This document shows, in pieces, positions 44,636-53,736 of a stretch of 64,000 nucleotides of DNA (position 1 is the first letter of the stretch; each line of letters begins with the position of its first letter). The stretch lies in NCBI GenBank assembly GCA_035532295.1, contig DATKRH010000017.1, positions 4,119-68,118 on the forward strand. The letters run 5' to 3'. Made by a program: the position numbers and the translations under genes. This DNA comes from DASUBV01 sp035532295. Its GTDB lineage: Bacteria > Actinomycetota > Actinomycetes > Streptosporangiales > Streptosporangiaceae. The notes beneath the pieces are model-generated. The model made no database searches. It had not been told where the DNA came from and was given only the letters and a program-made list of their open reading frames with translations.

Positions 44636-45898
44636 ATGGACGATGCCCTGGCGATGTGGCGGCGATGGCGGGAGTCCGTCGCGAGCGACATCGCCGTCGC
44701 CGTGACGCTGACCGCCGTGATGCTGGCGGGCGCCTACGGCGAGGCCCACCCCACCAACGCGGCCGACAAGGTCAACAGCGGCCATCCGGTCCCGCATACC
44801 CCCACGGCGGCGTTCCTGCTGGTGGTGATCGCCGGCCTGGTCCTGGCCGGACGGCGGCGGTACCCGCTGGCCGTCCTGGCCGTCTCGACCTCGGCGGTGG
44901 CGGTGTTCAGCCTGCTGGGCTACGTCAACGGCGCCGCCCTCCTGCTCCCGACCGCCGCGCTCTACGCCGCCGCGAAGACCGCGGAAGTCCGGCAAGTGGT
45001 CGCCGCCGCCTGCCTCACCCTCCTCGTGCTGATGGCCGCCACCGGCATCGGCAACCCATTCGGCGTCACCGGCGGGGGTTTCGACCTCATCCCGGGGCTG
45101 ATCGCCGCCGCCCTATTCGCCGGCCTGGCCGCCAGCAACCGCCGCGCCTACATCGCGTCGATCCGGGCCCGCGCCGAGGACGACGCGCGCCGGCGCGTCG
45201 ACGAGGAGCGGCTGCGGATCGCGCGAGAGCTGCACGACGTGGTCGCGCACACCATGGCTACCATCAACGTGCAGGCCGGGGTCGCCGCGCACGTTCTCGC
45301 CGACCGGCCCGAAGCGGCCGCCGAGGCCCTGCGGGTCATCAAGGGCGCCAGCAAGGAGGGCCTGCGCGAGCTGCGGGCGATTCTCAACGTCCTGCGCCAG
45401 GCCGACGAGGATGACCCGACCCAGCCGGCGCCCGGGCTCGCCCAGCTCGACACCCTGATCGCCGGAGCCGCCCGGGCCGGCCTGGAGACCACCGTCAGGC
45501 TGACCGGAGAAGCCGTGCCGCTGCCGACCGCGGTTGACCTGGCCGCCTACCGGATCGTTCAGGAGTCGCTGACCAACGCCATCCGACATGCCGGGCCGGC
45601 CACCGCCACCGTGTCGCTCCGCTACGGCGGCGCCGAGCTGGGGATCGACGTCGTCGACACCGGCCGCGGCGGCGCCGGGACCAGCGACGGCTCCGGGCAC
45701 GGGCTCATCGGCATGCGGGAGCGGGCCACTTCCGTCGGGGGCACGGTGGAGACCGGCCCCGAGCGTGGCGGCGGCTACCGGGTCGCCGCCCGGCTCCCCC
45801 TCGACGGCCAGTCCCTCGACGCCCAGCCCCTCGACGCCCAGCCCCCTGACGGCCAGTCCCTCGACGCGGCGCCGCTCGGGCAAGGCGCGCAGCGGTGA
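44636..45898 (+). CDS. NarL-type sensor histidine kinase
   Basis: 420 residues from ATG 44636. Four or five hydrophobic segments (about 18-165), a short coiled coil, then HisKA_3 with the phospho-acceptor H200 in RIARELHDVVAH, and an HATPase with IVQESLTNAIRHAG (N box), DVVDTGRGG and GHGLIGMRERA (G boxes). The C-terminal 25 residues are repeats of LDGQS/LDAQP encoded by a 15-bp tandem repeat. The stop overlaps the response-regulator start by 4 bp. The signal sensed is unknown. Confidence 0.92.
   Translation: MDDALAMWRRWRESVASDIAVAVTLTAVMLAGAYGEAHPTNAADKVNSGHPVPHTPTAAFLLVVIAGLVLAGRRRYPLAVLAVSTSAVAVFSLLGYVNGAALLLPTAALYAAAKTAEVRQVVAAACLTLLVLMAATGIGNPFGVTGGGFDLIPGLIAAALFAGLAASNRRAYIASIRARAEDDARRRVDEERLRIARELHDVVAHTMATINVQAGVAAHVLADRPEAAAEALRVIKGASKEGLRELRAILNVLRQADEDDPTQPAPGLAQLDTLIAGAARAGLETTVRLTGEAVPLPTAVDLAAYRIVQESLTNAIRHAGPATATVSLRYGGAELGIDVVDTGRGGAGTSDGSGHGLIGMRERATSVGGTVETGPERGGGYRVAARLPLDGQSLDAQPLDAQPPDGQSLDAAPLGQGAQR
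45800..45874 (+). repeat. 15-bp tandem repeat at the 3' end of the kinase gene
   Basis: Five units at 45800-45814, 45815-45829, 45830-45844, 45845-45859 and 45860-45874; the central two are identical (CTCGACGCCCAGCCC), the outer ones diverged. They encode the acidic Gln/Pro tail of the kinase. Confidence 0.9.
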
Positions 45899-46560
45899 TC
45901 CGCATCCTGCTCGCCGACGACCAGGCGCTGATCCGGGCCGGCTTTCGGATGCTGCTGGACTCGGCCGACGACATGGAGGTGGTCGGCGAGGCGAGCGACG
46001 GCGCGCAGGCGGTGGCCCTGGCTCGCCGCCGGCTGGCCGATGTCATCCTGATGGACATCAGGATGCCGGGCGTCGACGGCCTGGAGGCCACCCGGCGCAT
46101 CGCCGCCGATGACGACCTCGCGGGCGTCAAGGTGATCATCCTGACCACCTTCGAATCCGACGAGTACGTCTACCAGGCCATCCGGGCCGGGGCGAGTGGA
46201 TTCCTCGTCAAGGACGCCGAGCCAGCCGAGCTTGTCCAGGCCGTGCGGGTCGTCGCGCGCGGCGAGGCGCTGCTCTCGCCGAGCGTGACCCGGCGGCTGA
46301 TCACCGACCTCGCCCGCCGGCCAGAACGCCAGCCGCTGAGCGGCCAGGCCCTGGACTGCCTGACGGCGCGGGAGCGCGAGGTCCTGGCGCTGGTAGCGAC
46401 CGGATTGTCGAACGAGGAGATCGCGGGCCGCCTCTACCTGAGCCCGCTGACCGCCAAGACCCACGTCAGCCGCATCATGACGAAGGTCAGCGCCCGCGAC
46501 CGCGCTCAGCTTGTCGTCATGGCCTACGAGACTGGCCTGGTAATCCCCGGCCACCACTGA
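45895..46560 (+). CDS. LuxR/NarL-family response regulator
   Basis: 221 residues, GTG start inside the kinase stop (GTGA). Receiver domain with phospho-acceptor D54 in VILMDIRMPG, Thr in ILTTF and Lys in FLVKDAEP. C-terminal LuxR HTH: LTAREREVLALVATGLSNEE-IAGRLYLSPLTAKTHVSRIM. Partner of the kinase just upstream; probable targets are its own operon and the divergent MMPL gene through the palindrome at 44561. Confidence 0.94.
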   Translation: MIRILLADDQALIRAGFRMLLDSADDMEVVGEASDGAQAVALARRRLADVILMDIRMPGVDGLEATRRIAADDDLAGVKVIILTTFESDEYVYQAIRAGASGFLVKDAEPAELVQAVRVVARGEALLSPSVTRRLITDLARRPERQPLSGQALDCLTAREREVLALVATGLSNEEIAGRLYLSPLTAKTHVSRIMTKVSARDRAQLVVMAYETGLVIPGHH

Positions 46561-46628
46561 TAACGAGACTGCGCCAGCGTGAACGTCTGATCCATAACGG
46601 CAGCTTTCCTCCGCGATCCCGCTGGCCG

Positions 46629-47765
46629 TCAGGACGAGGCTGAGCTCGTCACCCCGGAGCTCGTCACCCCGGAGCTCGCCGCGCGGGCCGCGAACTCCGG
46701 CACCAGCAGCTCGGCGATCTGGGCGGCGTTCAGGGCGGCTCCCTTGCGCAGGTTGTCGCCGCAGACGAATAGCTCGAGCGCACGCGGGTCGTCCTGACTC
46801 TGCCGGACCCGGCCGACCCAGGTCGGGTCCGTCCCGACCACATCGGCGGGCGTCGGGTACTCCCCCCGGACGGGATCGTCGCTGAGCACGACGCCCGGTG
46901 CGTCCCGCAGCACCCGCTGCGCGTCGGCGCGGCTGACCTCATGGTCAAAGACGGCGTGCAGCGCGAGCGAGTGCCCGGTGATGACCGGGACCCGCACGCA
47001 CGTCGCCGAGACCCGCAGCTCCGGCAGCCCGAGAATCTTCCGGGTCTCGTTGCGGATCTTGAGCTCCTCCGAGGACCAGCCCTCATCGCGCAGCGAGCCG
47101 GCCCACGGCACCACGTTCAGGGCGAGCGGGGCGGGGAACGGGCCCAGGTCGCCGATGGCACTGCGGATATCACCAGCGCGCTGGCCGAGGGCCCGGTTGC
47201 CGCCGACCTGGCTGAGCTGGTCGTAAAGGGCGTCGGTGCCCGCCTTCCCGGCCCCGGAGGCGGCCTGGTAGGACGCGGCGACCAGCTCGCGCAGGCCGAA
47301 CTCCCGGTGCAGCGCGGCAATCACGACGATCAGCGACAGCGTGGTGCAGTTCGGCACGGAGATAATCCCCTTGGGCCGCCGGGCCGCGGCGTCGGGGTTG
47401 ACCTCGGGGACCACCAGCGGCACCGCGGGGTCCATCCTGAACGCGCCGGACTTGTCGATCACGACGACGCCCCGCGCCGCCGCGACGGGCGCCCAGGCCG
47501 CCGAGACCTCGTCGGGGACATCGAACATGGCCAGGTCCACGCCGTCGAATGCCTCCGCGGTCAGTTCCTGGACGACGACCTCCTCGCCGCGCACCGGGAG
47601 CTTGCGGCCCGCGGACCGGGCCGAGGCCAGCAGCCGGACCTCGCCCCACAGGTCATCCCGGGTCGACACGATGTCGCGCATCACGGTCCCGACCGCTCCG
47701 GTGGCGCCGGCAATGGCCAGCACGGGCCGGTAAGACGGTCCCGTGCTCGATGGTCCCGCGCTCAC
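46629..47765 (-). CDS. asd: aspartate-semialdehyde dehydrogenase
   Basis: Reduces aspartyl phosphate to the semialdehyde, the branch point to lysine/diaminopimelate, threonine and methionine. 378 residues; cofactor motif GATGAVG (20-26), active-site Cys in SVPNCTT (C140), and VITGHSLALHA with the catalytic His. The C-terminal SSGVTSSGVTSS tail arises from a 15-bp tandem repeat. GTG start 47765 overlaps the lysC stop by 4 bp. Confidence 0.96.
   Translation of the reverse strand: MSAGPSSTGPSYRPVLAIAGATGAVGTVMRDIVSTRDDLWGEVRLLASARSAGRKLPVRGEEVVVQELTAEAFDGVDLAMFDVPDEVSAAWAPVAAARGVVVIDKSGAFRMDPAVPLVVPEVNPDAAARRPKGIISVPNCTTLSLIVVIAALHREFGLRELVAASYQAASGAGKAGTDALYDQLSQVGGNRALGQRAGDIRSAIGDLGPFPAPLALNVVPWAGSLRDEGWSSEELKIRNETRKILGLPELRVSATCVRVPVITGHSLALHAVFDHEVSRADAQRVLRDAPGVVLSDDPVRGEYPTPADVVGTDPTWVGRVRQSQDDPRALELFVCGDNLRKGAALNAAQIAELLVPEFAARAASSGVTSSGVTSSASS
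46642..46680 (-). repeat. asd: 15-bp tandem repeat at the asd 3' end
   Basis: GAGCTCGTCACCCCG at 46642-46656 and 46657-46671, then a partial GAGCTCGCC. Encodes the repeated SSGVT tail of the protein. Confidence 0.9.
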
Positions 47766-49036
47766 AGGCCGCTCCCCCCGTACACGACAGCCTGCCCCTC
47801 GCCGCTGCCAAGCTCGAATGCCGTGTGGGTGGCATCGACCGCGACGTTGACGTCGTTCTCGCCCACCACTACGGAGATCCGGATCTCCGACGTGGAGATC
47901 ATCTCGATGTTGACGCCCGCCTCGGCCAGCGCGCCGAAGAAGGCGGCGCTGACTCCGGGGTGAGATCGCATCCCGGCGCCGATCAGGGAAACCTTGCCGA
48001 TCCGGTCGTCGTACAGGAGCGAGTCGAAGCCGACCTCGTCCTGCAGTTCCCGGAGCGTCGTCATGGCCGCCTGGCCGTCCTCCCGCGGCAGCGTGAAGGA
48101 GATGTCCGTGCGGCCGGTCGCGGCGGCGGAGACGTTCTGCACGATCATGTCGAGGTTGATCGAGGCTCCGGCCACGGCGCGGAAGATCCTGGCGGCCTCG
48201 CCGACCTTGTCCGGCACGCCGACGACCGTGATCTTCGCCTCGCTCCGGTCATGTGCCACCCCGGAGATGATCGCCTGCTCCACCCGTTCCTCCAACTCCT
48301 GGCCCGAGCCGCTGACCCAGGTGCCTTCCCGGTTGCTAAACGACGACCGGACGTGAATGGGAATGCCGTAGCGCCGCGCGTACTCGACGCACCGCAGCAT
48401 CAGCACCTTCGCGCCGCACGCGGCCATCTCCAGCATCTCCTCGTAGGAGATCCGGGGAATGCGCCGGGCCTGGGGCACGATCCGCGGGTCCGCGGTGAAG
48501 ACGCCGTCGACGTCGGTGTAGATCTCGCAGACATCGGCCCCGAGCGCGGCGGCGAGCGCCACCGCCGTGGTGTCGGAGCCGCCCCGGCCCAGCGTCGTGA
48601 TGTCCTTGCTGCTCTGCGAGACGCCCTGGAAGCCCGCCACGATCGGGATGGCGCCCGCGTCCAGCGCCGCCTGGATCCGGCCGGGCGTCACGTCGATGAT
48701 GCGGGCCTTGCCGTGCGTGGAGTCCGTGATGACACCCGCCTGCGAGCCGGTGAAGGAGCGGCCCTCCAGGCCCAGGTTGGCGATCGCCATCGCCAGCAGC
48801 GCCATGGAGATGCGCTCGCCCGCGGTCAGCAGCATGTCGAGCTCTCGCCCCCGCGGCAGCGGGCTCACCTGGTTGGCGAGGTCGAGGAGGTCGTCGGTCG
48901 TGTCCCCCATCGCCGAGACCACGACGACTACGGAGTTACCTGCTTTCCGCGTGGCCACGATTCGCTGGGCAACGCGCTTGATCCCGTCCGCATCCGCGAC
49001 CGAGGATCCACCGTACTTCTGGACGACGAGGGCCAC
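47762..49036 (-). CDS. lysC: aspartate kinase
   Basis: Phosphorylates aspartate, first step of the aspartate family pathway. 424 residues: KYGGSSVADADGIKRVAQ at the N-terminus (substrate and ATP binding), GSQAGVITDSTHGKARI, GRGGSDTTAVALAAAL, and two ACT regulatory domains from about 265 on (VGVPDKVGEAARIF and LIGAGMRSHPGVSA), which usually bind Lys and Thr. GTG start with GGAGGTGGAGG upstream. No lysine riboswitch was recognised in the short leader. Confidence 0.96.
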   Translation of the reverse strand: MALVVQKYGGSSVADADGIKRVAQRIVATRKAGNSVVVVVSAMGDTTDDLLDLANQVSPLPRGRELDMLLTAGERISMALLAMAIANLGLEGRSFTGSQAGVITDSTHGKARIIDVTPGRIQAALDAGAIPIVAGFQGVSQSSKDITTLGRGGSDTTAVALAAALGADVCEIYTDVDGVFTADPRIVPQARRIPRISYEEMLEMAACGAKVLMLRCVEYARRYGIPIHVRSSFSNREGTWVSGSGQELEERVEQAIISGVAHDRSEAKITVVGVPDKVGEAARIFRAVAGASINLDMIVQNVSAAATGRTDISFTLPREDGQAAMTTLRELQDEVGFDSLLYDDRIGKVSLIGAGMRSHPGVSAAFFGALAEAGVNIEMISTSEIRISVVVGENDVNVAVDATHTAFELGSGEGQAVVYGGSGL

Positions 49037-49112
49037 GGGCGGGCCTCCACCTCCCCGGTGCGGGTCTGCTGCTGACGGCGGGCAGCCCCGAGTCTACCCG
49101 GGACGGCGACCG

Positions 49113-49685
49113 CTAGCTCGCCGCGTGCTCCTCCTCTGTCACGTCCAGCCGGGCATGCGCCACTACCGAGTGCAGCGCCCGCAGCGCGGCGCCGCCGTGC
49201 GTGCCCCAGTGGTTGACGTAGGAGTACTGCCACCACCACAGCGCTTCGGCGGCGCGGCCGGCCTCATAGTGCTTCAGCCCGTGGATCAGGTCGGCCGCCA
49301 CCGCGGCCAGGTCGTCCGACAGCCGGAACGCGGTGGGGCGGGTGTCGGCCGAGTACGGGTCGAAGATTTCCGCGTAGTCGTCAGAGGGCAGCCGGGCGGC
49401 CAGTCCGGTCCGCAGCGTGTCCAGGTCCGGGTCGGCGCTGACGTCCGGCTCGCGGTTGCCCACCGCGATCACGTCCTCGCTGGCTCCTAGCTGCGCGCCC
49501 GCCAGCATGACCTGCGCGACCTCCAGCAGCAGCAGGGGCACCGTCTCGTTTCCGCTCTCGCCGCGGGCTACCGCCGCGACTCCGTCCAGGAAGTCCCGGG
49601 CATGCTGCGCGATCCGGTCGGCCAGCGGCCGCCACTCCTCACCGGGCTGCCCTGGCCGCTGCTCGGCGGCCTGCGCCGAGATCAC
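49113..49685 (-). CDS. DUF5063 domain protein
   Basis: 190-residue cytoplasmic protein of unknown function. Acidic, with the DUF5063 features DDYAEIFDPYSADTRPTAFRL and WWWQYSYVNHWGTHGGAALRALH near the C-terminus. It lies between recR and lysC, a location also seen in other actinomycetes. No catalytic motif is recognisable. Confidence 0.75.
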   Translation of the reverse strand: MISAQAAEQRPGQPGEEWRPLADRIAQHARDFLDGVAAVARGESGNETVPLLLLEVAQVMLAGAQLGASEDVIAVGNREPDVSADPDLDTLRTGLAARLPSDDYAEIFDPYSADTRPTAFRLSDDLAAVAADLIHGLKHYEAGRAAEALWWWQYSYVNHWGTHGGAALRALHSVVAHARLDVTEEEHAAS

Positions 49686-49736
49686 CGGAACCGCCGCGCG
49701 GCCGCCACGTCACCCAGTGCACCCAAGACCAGTGCG

Positions 49737-50336
49737 CTAGACATCCAGCAGCCTCCGTCCTTCGAATGCCCGCCCGAGGGTCACCTCGTCGGCGTACTCA
49801 AGTTCGCCGCCCACCGGCAGTCCGCTGGCGGGCCTCGTCACCCGCAGGCCCAGGGGCTTGAGGAGCCGCGCCAGGTAGGCCGCCGTCGCCTCGCCCTCAA
49901 GATTGGGGTCCGTCGCGAGAATCAGCTCGGTGACGGCACCATCGACGAGCCTGGTCATCAGCTCCTTGATGCGCAGGTCATCTGGGCCAACCCCGTCGAT
50001 CGGGCTGATCGCGCCACCCAGCACATGGTAGCGACCATGGAACTCGCGGATCTTCTCAATGGCCGCGACATCCTTGGGCTCCTCGACGACACAGATGAGT
50101 GACGGGTCACGGCGCTGATCGCGGCAGATCCGGCAGTCGTCCTGCTCGGCCACGTTGCCGCACGTGCGGCAGAACTTCACCCGCTCGATCACCTCGAGCA
50201 GCACCGATGAGAGGCGGCGTACGTCGGCCGGGTCGGAGGCCAGCAGGTGAAACGCGATGCGCTGGGCACCCTTGGGCCCGACGCCTGGCAGCGTGCCCAG
50301 CTCGTCGATGAGGTCCTGAACGACGCCCTCGTACAC
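49737..50336 (-). CDS. recR: recombination protein RecR
   Basis: Works with RecF and RecO in loading RecA at gaps. 199 residues: N-terminal HhH region LGTLPGVGPKGAQRIAFHLL, four-Cys zinc finger CRTCGNVAEQDDCRIC, and Toprim domain ICVVEEPKDVAAIEK-FHGRYHVLGGAISPIDG. It follows ybaB by 12 bp, the usual dnaX-ybaB-recR order. Confidence 0.97.
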   Translation of the reverse strand: MYEGVVQDLIDELGTLPGVGPKGAQRIAFHLLASDPADVRRLSSVLLEVIERVKFCRTCGNVAEQDDCRICRDQRRDPSLICVVEEPKDVAAIEKIREFHGRYHVLGGAISPIDGVGPDDLRIKELMTRLVDGAVTELILATDPNLEGEATAAYLARLLKPLGLRVTRPASGLPVGGELEYADEVTLGRAFEGRRLLDV

Positions 50337-50348
50337 CGGCGAGCCGCT

Positions 50349-50762
50349 CTACTGCTCACCGGGCATGCTGCCCGGCAGCTCGCCCGGTCCGGGCATGCCG
50401 GGCAGTCCGGGCATGCCGGGCAGTCCGGGGATGCCGACCCCGCCGAGCCCGGAAGCGAGGGGACCCATCGCCTCCTGCTGCAGCTCGCCGGCCGCCCGCG
50501 AGGCGTCCCGGATCGCGGCTAGCACCAGGTCGGCCAGGGTCTGGGCGGTCTCGGCCAGATCGGCCGGGTCGATGGCCTCCGGGGCGATGATCAGGTCCAG
50601 GAGCTCACCCTGCCCGCTGACGACCGCCTTGACCAGCCCGCCGCCCGCCGTTCCCTCGACCGCCGCGTCGGCCAGCTCCTGCTGGGCGTTCATGAGCTGG
50701 CTCTGCATCTCCGCCGCTGCCGCGAGCAGTTGCTGCATGTCCAGCTGACCGCCAGGCTCCAC
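50349..50762 (-). CDS. YbaB/EbfC nucleoid-associated protein
   Basis: 137 residues from GTG 50762 (VEPGGQLDMQQLL), chosen because the homologues begin at the same place and the frame further upstream is unconserved. Helix QQLLAAAAEMQSQLMNAQQEL, then GGGLVKAVVSGQGELLDLIIAPE, the conserved DNA-binding dimer core. The tail is a GMPGLP repeat encoded by a GC-rich 18-bp repeat. Between dnaX and recR as in most bacteria. Confidence 0.92.
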   Translation of the reverse strand: MEPGGQLDMQQLLAAAAEMQSQLMNAQQELADAAVEGTAGGGLVKAVVSGQGELLDLIIAPEAIDPADLAETAQTLADLVLAAIRDASRAAGELQQEAMGPLASGLGGVGIPGLPGMPGLPGMPGPGELPGSMPGEQ

Positions 50763-50913
50763 GATGCCCCCAAACCGTCTGGCACCCTCAGTTGCGGGGT
50801 GACCGCTGTCATTACCAATCGCGCCCGCTGGCCCTGGGCGACTGCGATTCCCTGTCGTTCCGAGCCTACGGCCTGTGTGCCCCCGTGGCACCCGCGCGGC
50901 CCGAAGGGCTCAG

Positions 50914-53157
50914 CTAGAGGTCGCCGGCATCCTCGATGACCCGGCCGCCTAGCTCGCGCTCGATGAGGTCCATGGCCGTCAGCGCCCGGCCCGCGGGCGC
51001 CTGGCCTAGGGTCGGCCGCGAGCCGGTCGCCGAGCCCGGCCCCGAGCCCGGCCGGGAACTCCGCGGCGGGACCGGCGGCGGAGGCGGCCCGACAGCGTCG
51101 TCGTCGGGGTCATCGTCTCGCGCGTCATCCCAGCCCGCCGCGGGATCGTCCCACGCCGGCGGCGGCTCATTCCAGCCTGCCCGCGCGTCGTTCCCGCCCG
51201 CCGGGGCATCCGGCCCGGCTGCCCCGCCGGGCGCGGTGCCAGCCCCGGACCCGGCGGGTCCGCCCTGGCCGCCTCGGCCGCCCGAGCCGCCCGCGCCACC
51301 CGAGCCGACGCCACCTGAGCCGCTCGCGCCGCCGGGACCGCCCTGGCGGCCCGGTCCGGCCGGCACCCGTGCGCCCGGTGCGGCGCCCGGCGTCCGCGCC
51401 GTGGTCTTCAGCTGCGGGGAGATCCCGAACATCGACTGCAGGACTCCGCCGAGGACCTCGCCGTAGCCGCTGCTCACGAACCCCTTCGCGTCGCCCTCCC
51501 GGGCAAACTCGACGGTCAGGACGCCGTCGGTGAGCGACTCGACGGTCGCGTTCGTCAGCAGCATCCAGGCCACCTTGCGCTCGCCCCGCACGACATCCAG
51601 GACATCGGGCCAGCGATCCCGCAGCAGGCTGGCGTCCACGGCGTCCACCGGCCCGGCGGATCGACTCGCCCCGGACGCTGCCGGCTCCTGCGGCCCCTGC
51701 GGCCCGTTCGCGTTCGCGTTCGCGTTCGCGTTCGCCGGGGCTGTATTCTGCGGCCTGCCCGCGCTTCCCCCCGTGGTTTCCGGATGTGCCGTGGTTTCCG
51801 GATGTGCCGTGATTTCCGGATGTGCCGTGATTTCCGGGCGCACGGGCGAACCTGCCTGCCCCGGACCGGGATCTCGGCTGGCGCCGGCGGCCGGCTGGCT
51901 GGCGGCCCGGCCGGGCGGCGGCGCCGACTCCAGCCTGCGCTCCAGGCGCTCCAGACGGCTGCGCAGGTCAGAGTCGCCGGCGCCGGGAGCCGGCAGCAGC
52001 ACCTGCGCGCACATCAGTTCCAGCAGCAGTCGCGGCGAGGTAGCCCCGCGCATCTCGATCAGGCCGGCACTGATGATCTCCGCCGCCCGGGCGAGCTCGG
52101 CCTGCCCGAATCCGGCGGCCTGCGCCCGCATCCCGTCTACCCGGTCGGCGGGCACATCCAGAAGGCCGGTCGAGACCGCATCCGGGACCGCCGCGAGCAC
52201 GATCAGGTCACGTAGGCGATCGAGCAGGTCGGCCGCGAACCGGCGCGGATCGTGGCCGCCCTCGACCACCCGGTCGATAGCGCGGAAGACCGCCGCGCCA
52301 TCGCGCGCCGCGAATGCCTGCGCCACCTCATCCAGCAGCCGGTCATCGGTGAAGCCGAGCAGGGCGACCGCGCGGGCATACGACAGGCCGGACTCGTCGG
52401 AACCGGCGATCAGCTGATCCAGCACCGACAGCGAGTCCCGGACCGATCCCGCGCCGGCCCGGATGACGACCGGGAGGACAGCGGGCTCGTAGGCAATGGC
52501 CTCACTGGCCAGTATCTGCTCCAGCAACTCGCGCAGGACCGCTGGCGGCACGAGTCGGAACGGGTAGTGATGGGTCCGGGAGCGGATGGTCGCGATGACC
52601 TTCTCGGGCTCGGTGGTGGCGAACACGAACTTCAGGTGCGGCGGCGGCTCCTCGACCAGCTTGAGCAGGGCATTGAAGCCCTCCCTGGTCACCATGTGGG
52701 CCTCGTCGATGATGTAGATCTTGAACCGCCCGGAGACCGGCGCGTAGAACGCCCGCTCACGCAGGTCCCGGGCGTCGTCGACGCCGCCATGGGACGCCGC
52801 GTCGATCTCGATAACGTCGATGCTGCCGGGGCCGGTCGGCGCCAGCGCCACGCAGGACGCGCAGACTCCGCAGGGGTCCGGCGTGGGCCCCTGCTCGCAG
52901 TTCAGCGACCGCGCCAGGATCCGCGCGCTGGAGGTCTTGCCACAGCCGCGCGGGCCACTGAACAGGTAGGCGTGGTTGATCCGCCCACTGCGCAGAGCCT
53001 GGCGGAGCGGCTCAGTGACGTGATCCTGGCCCTTGACCTCGGCAAAACTCGCCGGGCGGTACCTGCGGTACAGCGCCAGCGGCGCGGCGGGAGCCGCCTG
53101 CCGCGGCCCGTCCGCGGGGCCAGGACCCTGACCGGGACTGGGGGCGTCGCCTGTCAT
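50914..53157 (-). CDS. dnaX: DNA polymerase III gamma/tau subunit
   Basis: Clamp-loader ATPase. 747 residues from ATG 53157; the frame further upstream runs through the SRP RNA gene and is not coding. Walker A GPRGCGKTSSA, zinc module with CEQGPTPDPCGVCASC, Walker B IIDEAHMV and sensor FATTEPEKV lie in the first 230 residues. The long C-terminal part holds low-complexity Gly/Pro/Ala/Asp repeats, including HPEITA/HPETTA units and an Asn-Ala run. No slippery site producing a separate gamma form was recognised. Confidence 0.95.
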   Translation of the reverse strand: MTGDAPSPGQGPGPADGPRQAAPAAPLALYRRYRPASFAEVKGQDHVTEPLRQALRSGRINHAYLFSGPRGCGKTSSARILARSLNCEQGPTPDPCGVCASCVALAPTGPGSIDVIEIDAASHGGVDDARDLRERAFYAPVSGRFKIYIIDEAHMVTREGFNALLKLVEEPPPHLKFVFATTEPEKVIATIRSRTHHYPFRLVPPAVLRELLEQILASEAIAYEPAVLPVVIRAGAGSVRDSLSVLDQLIAGSDESGLSYARAVALLGFTDDRLLDEVAQAFAARDGAAVFRAIDRVVEGGHDPRRFAADLLDRLRDLIVLAAVPDAVSTGLLDVPADRVDGMRAQAAGFGQAELARAAEIISAGLIEMRGATSPRLLLELMCAQVLLPAPGAGDSDLRSRLERLERRLESAPPPGRAASQPAAGASRDPGPGQAGSPVRPEITAHPEITAHPETTAHPETTGGSAGRPQNTAPANANANANANGPQGPQEPAASGASRSAGPVDAVDASLLRDRWPDVLDVVRGERKVAWMLLTNATVESLTDGVLTVEFAREGDAKGFVSSGYGEVLGGVLQSMFGISPQLKTTARTPGAAPGARVPAGPGRQGGPGGASGSGGVGSGGAGGSGGRGGQGGPAGSGAGTAPGGAAGPDAPAGGNDARAGWNEPPPAWDDPAAGWDDARDDDPDDDAVGPPPPPVPPRSSRPGSGPGSATGSRPTLGQAPAGRALTAMDLIERELGGRVIEDAGDL
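51773..51840 (-). repeat. dnaX: 18-bp tandem repeat in dnaX
   Basis: GTGRTTTCCGGATGTGCC at 51773-51790, 51791-51808 and 51809-51826, plus a partial fourth copy. It encodes HPETTA/HPEITA hexapeptides. A separate 6-bp repeat (GTTCGC units, about 51705-51735) encodes the Asn-Ala run. Confidence 0.9.
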
Positions 53158-53180
53158 GACCTCATCCTCGCCGGGAGGGG

Positions 53181-53277
53181 AAAAAGGACCCCCCGCACAC
53201 CCGTCAGAGCCCGCGTACCCTTGCTGCCTTCCGGCCCTGGGGGAGTTGGCGGGATAAACGCCGTGCGAGGGGTCTGC
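53181..53277 (-). ncRNA. ffs: signal recognition particle RNA, small bacterial type
   Basis: On the minus strand the transcript contains the universal SRP hairpin core GGGCCGGAAGGCAGCAAGGG (about 53238-53219), with flanking strands GACCCCUCGCAC and GUGCGGGGGGUC pairing at the ends (about 53274 and 53187). A T-run (TTTTT at 53185-53181) directly follows as terminator. About 97 nt, upstream of dnaX, the usual actinobacterial location. Ends are approximate. Confidence 0.93.
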
Positions 53278-53415
53278 CGGCCAGTCTAGCCAGGCCCGGC
53301 GACATCCCGTGCCAGCTATCCCGTAGTCGGCCGATACTGGCTGGTCAGCAGGCTCCCGCCGACGACAAGCCGGTTGGTGGCCGAGGCGCGGCCGGGAGTC
53401 GGTAGGCTTACCGGC

Positions 53416-53503
53416 GGAGGATTCGCCTAGTGGCCTAGGGCGCACGCTTGGAAAGCGTGTTGGGGGCAACCCCTCAAGAGTTCGAATCTCTTATCCTCCG
53501 CCA
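53416..53503 (+). tRNA. tRNA-Ser, anticodon GGA
   Basis: Acceptor GGAGGAT pairs with ATCCTCC (53493-53499); anticodon arm CACGC-TTGGAAA-GCGTG gives GGA; a long variable arm (TTGGGGGCAACCCCTC) is typical of serine tRNAs; CCA is encoded (53501-53503). It borders the variable segment with the toxin-antitoxin cassette. Confidence 0.97.
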
Positions 53504-53592
53504 CGCTGACCTACGCAAACGCCGCCTGCGTGCATTCCGCCGCCACAGTGATCTCGTTCGCTTGTCTCTAGAGGCTCCCCGCACGCTGACCC

Positions 53593-53611
53593 GCACGCCG
53601 CCGAGGCGTGC
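53593..53611 (+). terminator. hairpin downstream of tRNA-Ser(GGA)
   Basis: GCACGCC (53593-53599) and GGCGTGC (53605-53611) with a 5-nt loop, 90 bp after the tRNA. No U-run follows. It touches the left inverted repeat of the toxin-antitoxin cassette. Confidence 0.4.
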
Positions 53612-53633
53612 TGGCCAGCGTTCACCACCGTTC
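53609..53633 (+). repeat. left 25-bp inverted repeat flanking the toxin-antitoxin cassette
   Basis: TGCTGGCCAGCGTTCACC (53609-53626) plus 7 further bases. It is the reverse complement of 54743-54767 with 2 mismatches in 25, and the first 18 bases match perfectly. Confidence 0.85.
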
Positions 53634-53697
53634 GCCCGCGTCGCAAAGTCCCATCACCTCTGCTCCGCAGCAGGGTGGGCGCTGACCGAAGCCCAGG

Positions 53698-53720
53698 CTA
53701 GTGTCACAAAGTGACACTAG
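53698..53720. promoter_or_regulatory. perfect palindromic operator of the toxin-antitoxin operon
   Basis: Arms CTAGTGTCAC (53698-53707) and GTGACACTAG (53711-53720) around AAA. It ends 4 bp before the putative -10 box and covers the -35 position, the classic place for autorepression by the RHH antitoxin or its complex with the toxin. Confidence 0.75.
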
Positions 53721-53724
53721 GTGG

Positions 53725-53730
53725 TACCAT
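53725..53730 (+). promoter_or_regulatory. putative -10 box of the leaderless antitoxin transcript
   Basis: TACCAT, then GATCGC (6 nt), then ATG 53737. Confidence 0.5.
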
Positions 53731-53736
53731 GATCGC

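Noticed and set aside
49037..49112. Lysine riboswitch before lysC
   Set aside because: Only 76 bp are available before the DUF5063 stop, far too little for a lysine aptamer.
50914..53157. Programmed frameshift in dnaX giving a short gamma form
   Set aside because: No A-rich slippery heptamer with a following stop was seen; the repeats present keep frame.
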